A stretch of 64,000 nucleotides of DNA from Candidatus Haliotispira prima (GTDB lineage: Bacteria; Spirochaetota; Spirochaetia; SP-2023). The stretch covers positions 1 to 64,000 of the forward strand of contig CP123443.1 in the NCBI GenBank assembly GCA_029867005.1, given 5' to 3'. Shown piece by piece: positions 46,310 through 55,541 of this stretch. Position 1 is the stretch's first letter; the number at the start of each line of letters is the position of its first letter. The notes under the pieces were generated by a model, which searched no databases, was not told the origin of the DNA, and saw only the letters and a program-made list of their open reading frames with translations. The position numbers were made by a program, and so were the translations under genes.

Positions 46310-49264
46310 ATGACCCCCAAGACCCCTATAACTCCTGTGGCAGACGAAGAAGTAGAAAAGACAACGGCAGAGAAGGCTGTGGTAAAGAAAAGTGCCGCGA
46401 AGAAAACAGCCGCAAAGAAAGCCGCAAAAAAAGCGACAAAAAAGGTCGGTGTCAAAAAGGCGGCCACAAAAGCGGTAAAAAAGACCCTGAAAAAAGTGGG
46501 CGCGAAAAAGGCTGCCACAGCCGGAACGAGTGCCGCTAAGTTTGGTTCCGGCAAAAAACTGCTGATTGTCGAAAGTCCGGCCAAGGCCCGGACTTTGAGC
46601 AAATTCCTCGGTTCCGACTTTCTGATTCGGGCCTCGGTCGGCCATGTGCGCGACCTGCCGCAAAAGGGCAATTCGCGCAAAGGCTTGGGTATCGACATTG
46701 AAAACGGCTTTCAGCCGGACTACCAGATCATCCCCGGCAAGGAAAAGACGGTGCAGGAGTTGCGTGCCTATGCCGCCAAGGCTTCGGAAATCTTCCTGGC
46801 ACCTGACCCGGACCGCGAAGGCGAATCCATCGCCTGGCATTTGGCCGAATTGTTGGAAGTCAGAGACAAGCCCGTGCACCGGGTCACCTACGGTGCCATT
46901 ACCAAAAAGGCTGTGCAGGAAGCTATTGCCAAACCGCGTGACATCGACATGGATTTGGTCAACGCCCAGCAGGGGCGGCGTGTTCTGGACCGTCTGGTCG
47001 GTTTTGAGCTTTCGCCGTTTCTGTGGAAGAAAGTGGCCATGCGCCTGTCCGCCGGACGCGTCCAGTCTGTGGCCGTGCGCCTGGTGGTGGAGCGTGAACA
47101 GCAAATCCGTGCTTTCGTGGCTGAAGAATACTGGAAGTTGTCGGCCCTGCTGGAAGGCCGGGATGTCGACAACAAAAAAGTCAGCTTCAGTGCCGAACTG
47201 GTGCAGTGGCGGGACGAACGTTTCGCCCTGGGCCGCAAAGCGGCCTCTTCCGAAGAAGAAGTGCAAAAAGTGCTCGCGGGTCTGGAAAATGCCACATATA
47301 CACTCGAAGAAGTCCAGAAGAAAGATACCCGGCGCAAGGCACCGGCACCGTTCATCACATCAACCTTGCAACAAAGTGCCAGCAACCTGTTCAGTTTCGG
47401 GCCCTCCCGCACCATGGGCCTGGCCCAGAAACTCTACGAGGGCGTAGAGATCGGCAGTGATGGCCCGGTGGGTCTGATCACCTACATGAGAACGGACTCC
47501 ACCCGTATCGAACCGGAAGCCATTGCCGAAGTGCGGGGCTACATTGAAACGTACTTTCCCAAGCCCTATCTGGAGCCCAAGGCCCGCGTTTTTGGATCGC
47601 AGGCCGGAGCTCAGGATGCCCATGAGGCTATCCGTCCGACTTCCGTGGCCCTGACTCCGGACTTGGTGCGGCCCTATTTGGAGCGTGAGAGCCACCGGCT
47701 CTACACCATGATTTGGAACCGCTTCGTTGCCTCACAAATGTCGGATGCCCGCTACGCCCTGACCGTGTTCCGCATTCAAGCTGAGACGGAAGCAGGTCCC
47801 GGCATCCTGGAAAGTCGGGGCCGCATCATGATTTTTGACGGCTTCACCCGCCTGTGGGGCGAAAGCAGTACGGGGTCGCGCAAAGCAGAAAAAGGGAAAG
47901 AAGAAGCGAAAGCCGCCGGCACTGTGGACGGGGCCAAAACCCGGGGCGAGGCCGGCGGTGCCAAAGCCGAAGGAAAAGCAGGATCCGAAGGAAAAACGGG
48001 AACGGAAGAACAGTTGCTGCCGGACATTGAAGCCGGCAGTCTGTTGGAAAAGAAAGAGCTTCGGCCTTCCCAGCACTTTACCAAACCGCCTAACCGCTAT
48101 ACCGAAGCCGGTCTGGTCAAGGCCTTGGAGAAGGAAGGCATTGGCCGGCCCTCAACCTATGCCCCGATTATCAAAACCATCCGCGAACGCGGCTATGTCG
48201 CGCTGGAACAGCGTGCCTTTAAGGCCACAGAACTGGGCATTGCCGTGACGGAAGTCCTGAAAAAGAATTTCCCCGAAATCATGGATTTGCGCTTTACCGC
48301 CGGCATGGAACAGGATTTGGACAAGATTGAACAGGGCCAAATCAACTGGGTCAAAGTGATGGAAGGTTTCTACGGCAAATTTCACGAGAAAGTAGTCTAC
48401 GCCTCCGAACATGCCGAGGCCCTGAAGGGCCGTCCCTACGATGGCCCGGAGCGATGCCCCCTTTGCAAAAGCGGTATGGTGGTCCGCTACTCCCGCAACG
48501 GGGCCTTTTTGAGTTGCAGTTGCTATCCGGAATGCAAAGGCTTGAGACCCATGCCCGGCGAAGGGGACAACGCGGACGAGCAGGAGCCGGTCGAATGCCC
48601 GAGCTGTAGTCGGCTGATGATTGTCAAAACCTCGCGTTTCGGCCAGAAATTTTTTGCCTGCTCCGGCTACCCCGAATGCAAGACTACGAAATCTGTCGCC
48701 CAAAGTGGCGAGGCAGACTTGCCCGAGATTGACCACAATTGTGAAGACTGTGGCAAGCCGATGGTCGTGAAACTCTCGCGCTTTGGCAAAAAATTCCTGG
48801 CCTGTTCCACGTACCCGAACTGTAAAAATACCCATCCTCTGGACGCGGAAGGTAACATTGTGTTTTTGCCTAAGGTGGAAGGAGAAATCTGCGAAAAATG
48901 TGGTAGTGCCATGGCGGTGAAGATGGGTCGGCGCGGGCCCTTCCTGGCTTGTACCGGCTATCCTAAATGCCGCAACGCCAAGCCACTGCCCGGTGAAGAG
49001 GGGGCCGCTTCGCCGGCTTCGGCCAAAAAGGCGGTCGGGAAGGCCGCCGCAAAGAAGAAGGCCGCAGCCACAAAGAAGAAAACCGCTGCAAAGAAGACCG
49101 CCGCCCCAAAGAAGAAAACGACCGCCGCAAAGAAAACCGCCGTCACAAAGACCAAAACGGCCGCTGTAAAGACGAAAACCGTGGCAGAAAAGAAAACGGT
49201 GGCAAAGAAGAAAACCGCCGCGAAAAAAACGAAAGCGGCACCGAAAAAAACAAAGGAAGAATGA
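46310..49264 (+). CDS. topA: DNA topoisomerase I with histone-H1-like tails
   Basis: 984 residues from ATG 46310 (AAGGA upstream). Residues 17-75 are a Lys/Ala-rich H1-like tail (KKSAAKKTAAKKAAKKATKK). The Toprim domain begins KKLLIVESPAKARTLSKFLG and includes APDPDREGESIAWHLAE. The catalytic Tyr is in GLITYMRTDSTR (about Tyr392). An Ala/Gly/Lys/Glu-rich insertion (about 520-570) interrupts the core. Four zinc-ribbon modules follow (CPLCKSGMVVRYSRNGAF, CPSCSRLMIVKTSRFG, CEDCGKPMVVKLSRFG, CEKCGSAMAVKMGRRG), then an 80-residue Lys/Ala/Thr tail. It relaxes negative supercoils by single-strand passage. Basic tails at both ends are unusual. Confidence 0.95.
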   Translation: MTPKTPITPVADEEVEKTTAEKAVVKKSAAKKTAAKKAAKKATKKVGVKKAATKAVKKTLKKVGAKKAATAGTSAAKFGSGKKLLIVESPAKARTLSKFLGSDFLIRASVGHVRDLPQKGNSRKGLGIDIENGFQPDYQIIPGKEKTVQELRAYAAKASEIFLAPDPDREGESIAWHLAELLEVRDKPVHRVTYGAITKKAVQEAIAKPRDIDMDLVNAQQGRRVLDRLVGFELSPFLWKKVAMRLSAGRVQSVAVRLVVEREQQIRAFVAEEYWKLSALLEGRDVDNKKVSFSAELVQWRDERFALGRKAASSEEEVQKVLAGLENATYTLEEVQKKDTRRKAPAPFITSTLQQSASNLFSFGPSRTMGLAQKLYEGVEIGSDGPVGLITYMRTDSTRIEPEAIAEVRGYIETYFPKPYLEPKARVFGSQAGAQDAHEAIRPTSVALTPDLVRPYLERESHRLYTMIWNRFVASQMSDARYALTVFRIQAETEAGPGILESRGRIMIFDGFTRLWGESSTGSRKAEKGKEEAKAAGTVDGAKTRGEAGGAKAEGKAGSEGKTGTEEQLLPDIEAGSLLEKKELRPSQHFTKPPNRYTEAGLVKALEKEGIGRPSTYAPIIKTIRERGYVALEQRAFKATELGIAVTEVLKKNFPEIMDLRFTAGMEQDLDKIEQGQINWVKVMEGFYGKFHEKVVYASEHAEALKGRPYDGPERCPLCKSGMVVRYSRNGAFLSCSCYPECKGLRPMPGEGDNADEQEPVECPSCSRLMIVKTSRFGQKFFACSGYPECKTTKSVAQSGEADLPEIDHNCEDCGKPMVVKLSRFGKKFLACSTYPNCKNTHPLDAEGNIVFLPKVEGEICEKCGSAMAVKMGRRGPFLACTGYPKCRNAKPLPGEEGAASPASAKKAVGKAAAKKKAAATKKKTAAKKTAAPKKKTTAAKKTAVTKTKTAAVKTKTVAEKKTVAKKKTAAKKTKAAPKKTKEE

Positions 49265-49389
49265 CCCTCACTGTGGGGCAAAGTTCCGGTTGGCTGCGGA
49301 ATGGGAAACTTTACGGAAGCCGGAAATATTGTTTTCCAATGTACAGTATGACATCAATATAATTTTTATGGTTTTATGGGGTACTTATT

Positions 49390-50898
49390 TTGCAAGCCGT
49401 ACTTGAACAAATCCTGACCGCACAATTTCTGGTGGAAGGGGTACTGCCGCTGTTTTTATGGCTGCTGGCCTACTACACCGTTGCTTTCTTTCTCAGACGC
49501 TTTCGGAAAAAGGGCCTGATAGGGGACTCTTGGTGCCAAGCTTGGCACTACCTCGGCTGGGTATTCTACAGCATTGCTCTGTACCAGCCGGTGGGGGTGA
49601 TCTTCCCCGGGTTTAATGAGAGCCTGCAACAATTCAGCGGGGTTTTCACCAGTCCCCTGTGGGGCAAAGAAAGCGGTCCCAGCCTGCTTTCTCTGCTTTT
49701 TCTGCTGCCCGTCTTTTTTCTTTCCGGCCGCCTGGCCAATGCCTGTTCCCGGCTATTTGGTCTCTATCTGGAGCGCAACCGCAAAGCGACAACGTACCTC
49801 TCTAAAAGTAACATTCAACCTCTGCTGACCCTGTCTCGCTATATCCTGATTCTGATATTTTTCCTGTTTGGTATCAATCTGGTGGGCATCAATCTGGCTT
49901 CGTTGGGTGTACTAATCGGAGCCTTGGGTTTGGGGGTCGGTTTCGGCCTGCAAAGCATGGCGGCAAACTTTGTCTCCGGAATTAGCCTGCTGTTCAACGG
50001 CCACATCCGGAAAGGCGATTTTATCCGAACTCCCGGAGCCCTCGGCACAGTGGAGCGGATCGGTCTGTTCAGCACTATCGTTCTGACTTTGGAATATAAA
50101 AACCTGATTGTTCCCAATCAGTATCTGCTCAATGAAATTATGGAAAATGCTTCTTCCGGCAACAGTATGGTCCAGCTGCATATGCCGGTGGGAGTAGCCT
50201 ACGAAAGCGACCTGGAATTGGTGCTGAAATTGATCCGGCAGATTCTGCAACGCAATCCGTACTACCCCACTGAAGCGGATATTTCTGTGTTCAAGGGGGA
50301 AACACGGGACGAAGCACAAAGCGGAGTGGGGGAAGAGGCTGAATCCGGAGGGAAGAAGCCGGAGAACTCCGGCGTACAGCGGAGCGCGGAAAATCGCGAA
50401 AAGACCGGACAAAGTACGGCTAAGGTGCTCACCCAACCGGAGAAAATGCCCGGAGAGCAGTCAGGCAGCTCCGTAAATACACAAACGGCGGAAGTCAATT
50501 CTCTCAAGACCAAGGTTCCGGGAAGCAATGTCGGAGGCGAAGGGACATTAGCTATGGGAGCAGCGCGCAAGACAGCAGAAAACACGGGCCCAGAACCGGA
50601 ACCCCAAGCAGGTTCTAAAACAGGTGCTTTGGGAAAAACCGATCAGTGGGCAGACCGAGCGCAGACATTCGGCAACGATGTCTGGCTCAAGGAATTTGGG
50701 GCCTCTGCCATAAACTTTGAAGTGCGCATGATGATCGAGAACATTAGTGCGTATCGTCCGGCTACTCACTGGTTTTACATGGAAGTATGGAAGATTTTCC
50801 GGGACCATGGAATCACCATTCCTTTCACTCAAGTGGATTTACACGTTCACAACGCCGATGCCGTAAAGGCCCATGCCGTCACGGGTTTTGGGTCTTGA
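49390..50898 (+). CDS. MscS-family mechanosensitive channel with large insertion
   Basis: 502 residues from TTG 49390; no in-frame ATG is better placed. Three or four N-terminal helices precede the pore region INLASLGVLIGALGLGVGFGLQSMAANFVSGISLLF (about 160-195). The MscS beta domain IRKGDFIRTPGALGTVERIGL follows, then YKNLIVPNQYLLNEIMEN. The C-terminal alpha/beta domain is split by about 125 residues of Glu/Gly/Ser/Thr-rich low complexity (300-425) before resuming with INFEVRMMIENISAYRPAT and GITIPFTQVDLHVH. It would release solutes on membrane tension. The insertion would hang from the cytoplasmic cage. Confidence 0.88.
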   Translation: MQAVLEQILTAQFLVEGVLPLFLWLLAYYTVAFFLRRFRKKGLIGDSWCQAWHYLGWVFYSIALYQPVGVIFPGFNESLQQFSGVFTSPLWGKESGPSLLSLLFLLPVFFLSGRLANACSRLFGLYLERNRKATTYLSKSNIQPLLTLSRYILILIFFLFGINLVGINLASLGVLIGALGLGVGFGLQSMAANFVSGISLLFNGHIRKGDFIRTPGALGTVERIGLFSTIVLTLEYKNLIVPNQYLLNEIMENASSGNSMVQLHMPVGVAYESDLELVLKLIRQILQRNPYYPTEADISVFKGETRDEAQSGVGEEAESGGKKPENSGVQRSAENREKTGQSTAKVLTQPEKMPGEQSGSSVNTQTAEVNSLKTKVPGSNVGGEGTLAMGAARKTAENTGPEPEPQAGSKTGALGKTDQWADRAQTFGNDVWLKEFGASAINFEVRMMIENISAYRPATHWFYMEVWKIFRDHGITIPFTQVDLHVHNADAVKAHAVTGFGS

Positions 50899-51006
50899 GA
50901 TCTTGGTCTTTTTCCTGAATGTGCCGGGAAAAGTGGCGCAAAAATCTTGTCCCTGCAAACATTTTAGATAAGCTGGGCGATCCATAGATCGGAGGGGAAC
51001 GTATCG

Positions 51007-52029
51007 ATGGTCCATAAGCAATTTTCAGACGGCTCTAATTCTGCCTGTATCTCTCGTTTTCGGGCTCTTTGCGGCTGCGAGCGCAGCCGGAGCCGGTGGC
51101 CGGCTCCGCTCGCCAAGCCCGCGCTATTCTTGCCGTTGTTTTTACAACTATACCTGCTCTCAAGCATTTTGCAGGCCTACGATGGTCAGACTCAGGACTA
51201 TGTGGTGCGCAGGGGCGATACCCTGTACTCGCTGGCCCGAGGCTATGGTGTCTCTGTCAACGAAGTCATGCGGATCAACGAGCTGGAGAACAGCACCGAG
51301 CTAAAGCCGGGGATGTTGCTCAAAATTCCGACAAAGAATTTTCCGGGCAGAGGCAGACGTTCCGAGAACAGAGCCGAAAGCAGCTACAGCACCCATGTTG
51401 TCGCCCGTGGCGAAACCTACTACTCGATTGCCCGCAAGTATTCCATGTCACTTAAAGAATTGTTGGATCTGAACGGTTTGGATTCGGGAGCCCTGCTTCG
51501 GCCGACTCAAACCTTGGTTGTCCGGTCCCCGGCAGCCGGAGATCGGCAGCCGGATACCGACAACATTAGTGCCACCGCCCTCAACGATACTGATTTTGGC
51601 GATGTCTCCCGGGGAAACTACTACTGGCCGACTTCCGGGCGGCGCGAGGTTCTGGAAGATAAGATGGAAGGGGTCCGCATCCTGGCCTCAAATGAAAGCT
51701 TGGTATACGCAGTTCGAGACGGGAAAGTCATGTGGAAAGGCCCCTACCGCAGCTACGGAGTGGTGGCCTTGGTTGCCAGCAATGACGGCTATGTCTATCT
51801 GTATGGCGGCAATGTCCACTTTCTGGTGAATACGGGGCAGGACATTCGCAAGGGCGAACCTTTGGGCAAGGTCGATTCGGGGGTGGAAAACCAGTTGGCC
51901 GGCCAATCTCAAATCTATCAGGGAGAGAATGCACAGCTTGCCTTGGCCAGTCGGTACCCCAGCCAGGTGTACTTTTCTGTGTTTCGCAATGGGGAATTTA
52001 TCCCAATTCAAACGGCCCCGCGCGGTTAG
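51007..52029 (+). CDS. LysM protein with degenerate M23/LytM domain
   Basis: 340 residues; ATG 51007 has GGAGGGG at 50991-50997. A long N-terminal region with a hydrophobic stretch (PALFLPLFLQLYLLSSILQ, about 38-56) acts as signal or anchor. Two LysM domains follow (YVVRRGDTLYSLARGYGVS to LLKIPT, and HVVARGETYYSIARKYSMS to LVVRSP). The C-terminal 150 residues have the M23 fold pattern (GVRILASNESLVYAVRDGKVMW, YVYLYGGNVHFLVNTGQDIRKGEPLG). The zinc ligands are missing: YVYLYGG stands where HxH should be. It is therefore more likely an EnvC/NlpD-like regulator of a peptidoglycan hydrolase than an enzyme. Confidence 0.85.
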   Translation: MVHKQFSDGSNSACISRFRALCGCERSRSRWPAPLAKPALFLPLFLQLYLLSSILQAYDGQTQDYVVRRGDTLYSLARGYGVSVNEVMRINELENSTELKPGMLLKIPTKNFPGRGRRSENRAESSYSTHVVARGETYYSIARKYSMSLKELLDLNGLDSGALLRPTQTLVVRSPAAGDRQPDTDNISATALNDTDFGDVSRGNYYWPTSGRREVLEDKMEGVRILASNESLVYAVRDGKVMWKGPYRSYGVVALVASNDGYVYLYGGNVHFLVNTGQDIRKGEPLGKVDSGVENQLAGQSQIYQGENAQLALASRYPSQVYFSVFRNGEFIPIQTAPRG

Positions 52030-52152
52030 CATCCCGCAGAAGATCTCCCTTTCTGCTTTCTCTGCTTCACCTTTCTCTGCTTCATCATCCGACAGATGAT
52101 TTGTGAGATACGAAGACCGAACTTGTAAGTTTGACTTTGCATTAATGATCAC

Positions 52153-52192
52153 TTAATCAAAATTAGCGTACTATGCGCCCCATTTTGATTAA
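52153..52192 (+). promoter_or_regulatory. Inverted repeat adjoining the ribosome-binding site of the LysM lipoprotein gene
   Basis: TTAATCAAAAT (52153-52163) and ATTTTGATTAA (52182-52192) are exact inverted repeats; the right arm touches Shine-Dalgarno AAAGGAG (52191-52197). It could be an operator or an RNA hairpin limiting ribosome access. TTGACT at about 52134 may be a -35. Confidence 0.45.
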
Positions 52193-52204
52193 AGGAGATG
52201 TGAT

Positions 52205-54094
52205 ATGTATATATTCCGGACAAAGAAACAATTATACTATTGTATACTCTTATTTATTGCCGTTAATTTACTGAACTCCTGTGCCGGTAAACCGGAAAAG
52301 GAACCGGTGCTGAAAGAAGACAGTGCCGGAGAAGAATACCGGGAACAGTTGCGGGATTTGGAGGAACGGGCTAAGGGTGCGATTGCCCGGGCCGAGTCTG
52401 CCGGTGCTGCGGAGCTGAGCCCGGAGTTACTGGAAGAGGCATATCTGGATTTGCGCAATGGTCAGGAGAAAGACCCCAAGACGGAGGGGGCCATCGGGCG
52501 AGACCAATATTTATCGGCGATAGACAAGGCTAATCAAGCCTATGATAAATCCGTGGAAAAATCGGAAGAACGTTGGTTGACCGTTATCGGCAAGTATGAG
52601 GCGAATTTGGACAAGCTTGATGCCCCTCGGTATATGCCCGAATACGATGCCCGTTCCCGTGAATTGCTCCGGCAACTGCGCGATAAAATCGAGGAGGGTG
52701 ATAACGAAGAATCTCTGGCTTTATATCAATCCATCATCCCCAATGTCAATGCCGTAATTGAAGCCCTGACAGCCAGTCTGGACTGGCTCGACCGGCTGCG
52801 CCAGGAAGTGACGGGTTTGTTGGGAGAAGCCAGTCGTCAAGACCTGAAAGGCCAGTCGGCCAAGCTGGAGATCCAAGCCCGGGAAACCTACGACAGTTCG
52901 TTAGGGCATCGCTCTCGAGGCGACATGCAGAGCATGGAGCAGGATCTTTTTGATGCCCGCCACTATCTGCGCGAGGCCTTGCGCCGCTCCGATGCTTTGG
53001 ATCCGGGGCAGCTTGATGCGTTGTTGTACAACGTCCAAAGACGCTTGGAGGCGGCTTCCCGGCAAAAAGTCTTGGATTCTGAGGGCTATGAGATTGAAGT
53101 GACACCGTGGAGTGGAGATCCCTATCTCGAAGAGTTCCCCTTGGCTGATTTGGGCAGTGATGAGCCGACAGGAGCCGTGCGCAGAGATGCTTCTGCGTTG
53201 CGAGAACCTCAAGTCAGCGCAGATTTTTTCCAAGAGAATATCCCTTTGCCGGAGAATATCCCTGCCGGAGAGACAGGGTCAGAGGCAGGGGCCGAGACGG
53301 AGACACAGGCTGGGACAACGGAACCGCTTTCTTTGTCGGGTCACCGGCAAGAGTCCTTCGTGAACATCAGCCCGGATTTGGAATCCGATGGTGGTCTGCT
53401 TTTGTTTGAGACTGAGTGGCAGCTACATCCCGTCACCCAATTCCGCGACCCGAAAGTGGAAAGGGCCCCCGCCACTGATGCTGCGGAGTCCCTGAATGCG
53501 GTCAATTCGCGTGAAGGCGACCCGTTTGGAAACTTGGGGGAGTCTGTGGAGTCCGTTGAGCCCGAGGATACGGGAATCGAAGAACCAACCGACAGAGAGG
53601 CCGAGCCTCAGGCCAGCCCGTCGAAGGAAAAGGACTCTGCGATCCCGTCTTCTGCTCCCCCTCCGGAAGAGGCCGTCCGGGAAGAAGAGAAGAGGGAAGA
53701 TGTTCCGCAGCAGTATGTTTCAGACGAAGCATCCCTAAACCGGCCCGGAGACCTGCTCAGCGATGCCCAACTACTTTTGAAGCAGGCTGTCAGCAGTTGG
53801 AAAAACGCCGTTCAGGCCCGCAACAAAGGCGACTTGCCTAAGGCCAGGCACTATCTCGAAGAATCAGCCCGCCTGCTGGATCAATACAGCGTACGATATG
53901 CGGTACTGGGCTACTATACTGTGCGCAGACTCAATCCCGAAGATTGTCTCTGGCGCATTGCCGGCTATACGGACATTTACAGGGACCCATACCAATGGAC
54001 TCGTATTTACCAGCGCAACAGAAATATTATCAGCAACCCCAGCCTGATCTACCCGGGCCAACGCCTGGTTATTCCCTCGCCGAAAGACCGGTAA
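52205..54094 (+). CDS. Large lipoprotein with C-terminal LysM-like domain
   Basis: 629 residues from ATG 52205 with an AAAGGAG site. Lipobox LLNSC (Cys about 26). Residues 35-300 are charged and predicted helical (EEYREQLRDLEERAKGAIARAE, EDLFDARHYLREALRRSD), suggesting a long coiled or helical-repeat stalk. Residues 300-510 are Glu/Pro/Ser-rich and disordered. The C-terminus has another helical segment (LLKQAVSSWKNAVQARNKGD) and a LysM-like YYTVRRLNPEDCLWRIAGY through NPSLIYPGQRLVIPS. It is probably anchored in a membrane and holding peptidoglycan. It follows the LysM/M23 gene on the same strand with its own leader. Confidence 0.8.
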   Translation: MYIFRTKKQLYYCILLFIAVNLLNSCAGKPEKEPVLKEDSAGEEYREQLRDLEERAKGAIARAESAGAAELSPELLEEAYLDLRNGQEKDPKTEGAIGRDQYLSAIDKANQAYDKSVEKSEERWLTVIGKYEANLDKLDAPRYMPEYDARSRELLRQLRDKIEEGDNEESLALYQSIIPNVNAVIEALTASLDWLDRLRQEVTGLLGEASRQDLKGQSAKLEIQARETYDSSLGHRSRGDMQSMEQDLFDARHYLREALRRSDALDPGQLDALLYNVQRRLEAASRQKVLDSEGYEIEVTPWSGDPYLEEFPLADLGSDEPTGAVRRDASALREPQVSADFFQENIPLPENIPAGETGSEAGAETETQAGTTEPLSLSGHRQESFVNISPDLESDGGLLLFETEWQLHPVTQFRDPKVERAPATDAAESLNAVNSREGDPFGNLGESVESVEPEDTGIEEPTDREAEPQASPSKEKDSAIPSSAPPPEEAVREEEKREDVPQQYVSDEASLNRPGDLLSDAQLLLKQAVSSWKNAVQARNKGDLPKARHYLEESARLLDQYSVRYAVLGYYTVRRLNPEDCLWRIAGYTDIYRDPYQWTRIYQRNRNIISNPSLIYPGQRLVIPSPKDR

Positions 54095-54531
54095 AACCGC
54101 CCGACATCGCCGGAGGGTAGAATCAGGCTGCTGTTACTGAGTGGAATGTAGGAACAGAACCCAGCGCAAAAAGTCCGGTATTTTCACACAGCTATGCTAA
54201 GGAAATTGCATGTTGACCATTCGATTTTGCTTCTTTATAATCTGCCAACCAGTATCGGCAGGATACTGTCTGTAAGGAAGTCCTGATTGGGATTCATTCG
54301 GCTTTGAGCTTGGGTTTTCTTCATGTGAGAAGAAGGTCTGTTGCCAATCTTTAATTTCATGGCGAGAGAGCTCGGGAGCAGACTTTGTTTGATAAGTCTT
54401 TTCGCTAGAGTAAAATCACTTTTAGCGATATGGAGTTTTCCAATCTCAGACGCGAGAATCTCCGTGTTCATCACGGAACGACAAACATTCTCCGGCCTTC
54501 CTGACCAGAAACCCAGCTAGGAGGTCTTTTA
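54095..54531. other. Spacer upstream of gap
   Basis: 437 bp. A minus-strand frame of about 79 codons (54235-54474, MNTEILASEIGKLHIAKSD) has no clear ribosome-binding site and is not called. The strong AGGAGGT (54519-54525) belongs to gap. Confidence 0.4.
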
Positions 54532-55530
54532 ATGAAGATTGCTATCAATGGTTTTGGCCGCATTGGCCGTGCCGTATTTAAAATTGCCCTGGACCGTGGT
54601 ATTGAGGTCGTTGCCATCAATGATTTAACAGATGTTAAAACATTGGCTCACCTTTTGAAGTACGATTCTGCCTATGGGGTATACGGCAAAAACATAGAGG
54701 CAAAGGATGGCGAGATTGTCGTTGACGGCAAGGGTGTCAAAGTTCTGGCCGAACGTAGCCCCAAAAACTTGCCTTGGCGTTCCCTCGGTGTCGATATCGC
54801 TATCGAATCCACCGGTATTTTTCGCAAGGCATCCGGCGACAAGGGTGGTTACAAAGACCACATCGAGGCCGGTGCCAAGAAAGTTATCCTCACCGTCCCC
54901 GCAGCCGACACCATCGACCAGACTATCGTCATGGGTGTCAACGACAGCTCTATCGACCTGAAAAAGACGGCGTTCTCCAACGCTTCCTGTACGACGAACT
55001 GTCTGGCTCCGGTCAGCAAAGTTCTCCATGATCAGTTTGGCATTAAGCACGGCCTGATGAACACAATTCACTCCTACACCAATGACCAGGCTCTGTTGGA
55101 CCAACCCCATGCTGACTTGCGCCGGGCCCGTTCTGCGGCTCTGTCCATCATTCCCACCTCTACCGGTGCAGCAAAGGCCATCAGCCATGTGATTCCGGAA
55201 CTGGAAGGTAAAATGCACGGTTTTGCCATGCGCATCCCTACCCCGACCGGTTCTGTGGTAGACCTGACGGTCCAATTGGAAAAAGATCCCTCCGTGGAAG
55301 AGCTAAACGCTGCCGTCAAGGCTGCGGCGGATGGTCCGATGAAGGGTATTCTCAAGTATGAGACCGACCCGATCGTATCGCGCGATGTTGTCGGCAATAC
55401 GCATTCTTCTATTTTTGATGCTGAATTGACCCTGAAGAAGGGTGTCGGTTTCTTCAAAGTGATTTCCTGGTATGACAACGAGTGGGGTTATTCCAACCGC
55501 GTTGTCGATTTGGCTTTGAAATTGGCCTAG
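54532..55530 (+). CDS. gap: Glyceraldehyde-3-phosphate dehydrogenase, type I
   Basis: 332 residues; AGGAGGT lies 6 nt before ATG. Rossmann start MKIAINGFGRIGRAVFKIAL, catalytic SNASCTTNCLAP (Cys153), and PTSTGAAKAISHVIPELEGKMHGFAMRIP are all canonical; the end is SWYDNEWGYSNRVVDLAL. It oxidises glyceraldehyde-3-phosphate with NAD and phosphate in glycolysis. The next gene, pgk, starts 11 bp after its stop, so the two consecutive glycolytic steps are co-expressed. Confidence 0.98.
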   Translation: MKIAINGFGRIGRAVFKIALDRGIEVVAINDLTDVKTLAHLLKYDSAYGVYGKNIEAKDGEIVVDGKGVKVLAERSPKNLPWRSLGVDIAIESTGIFRKASGDKGGYKDHIEAGAKKVILTVPAADTIDQTIVMGVNDSSIDLKKTAFSNASCTTNCLAPVSKVLHDQFGIKHGLMNTIHSYTNDQALLDQPHADLRRARSAALSIIPTSTGAAKAISHVIPELEGKMHGFAMRIPTPTGSVVDLTVQLEKDPSVEELNAAVKAAADGPMKGILKYETDPIVSRDVVGNTHSSIFDAELTLKKGVGFFKVISWYDNEWGYSNRVVDLALKLA

Positions 55531-55541
55531 TGGAGTGTTGA

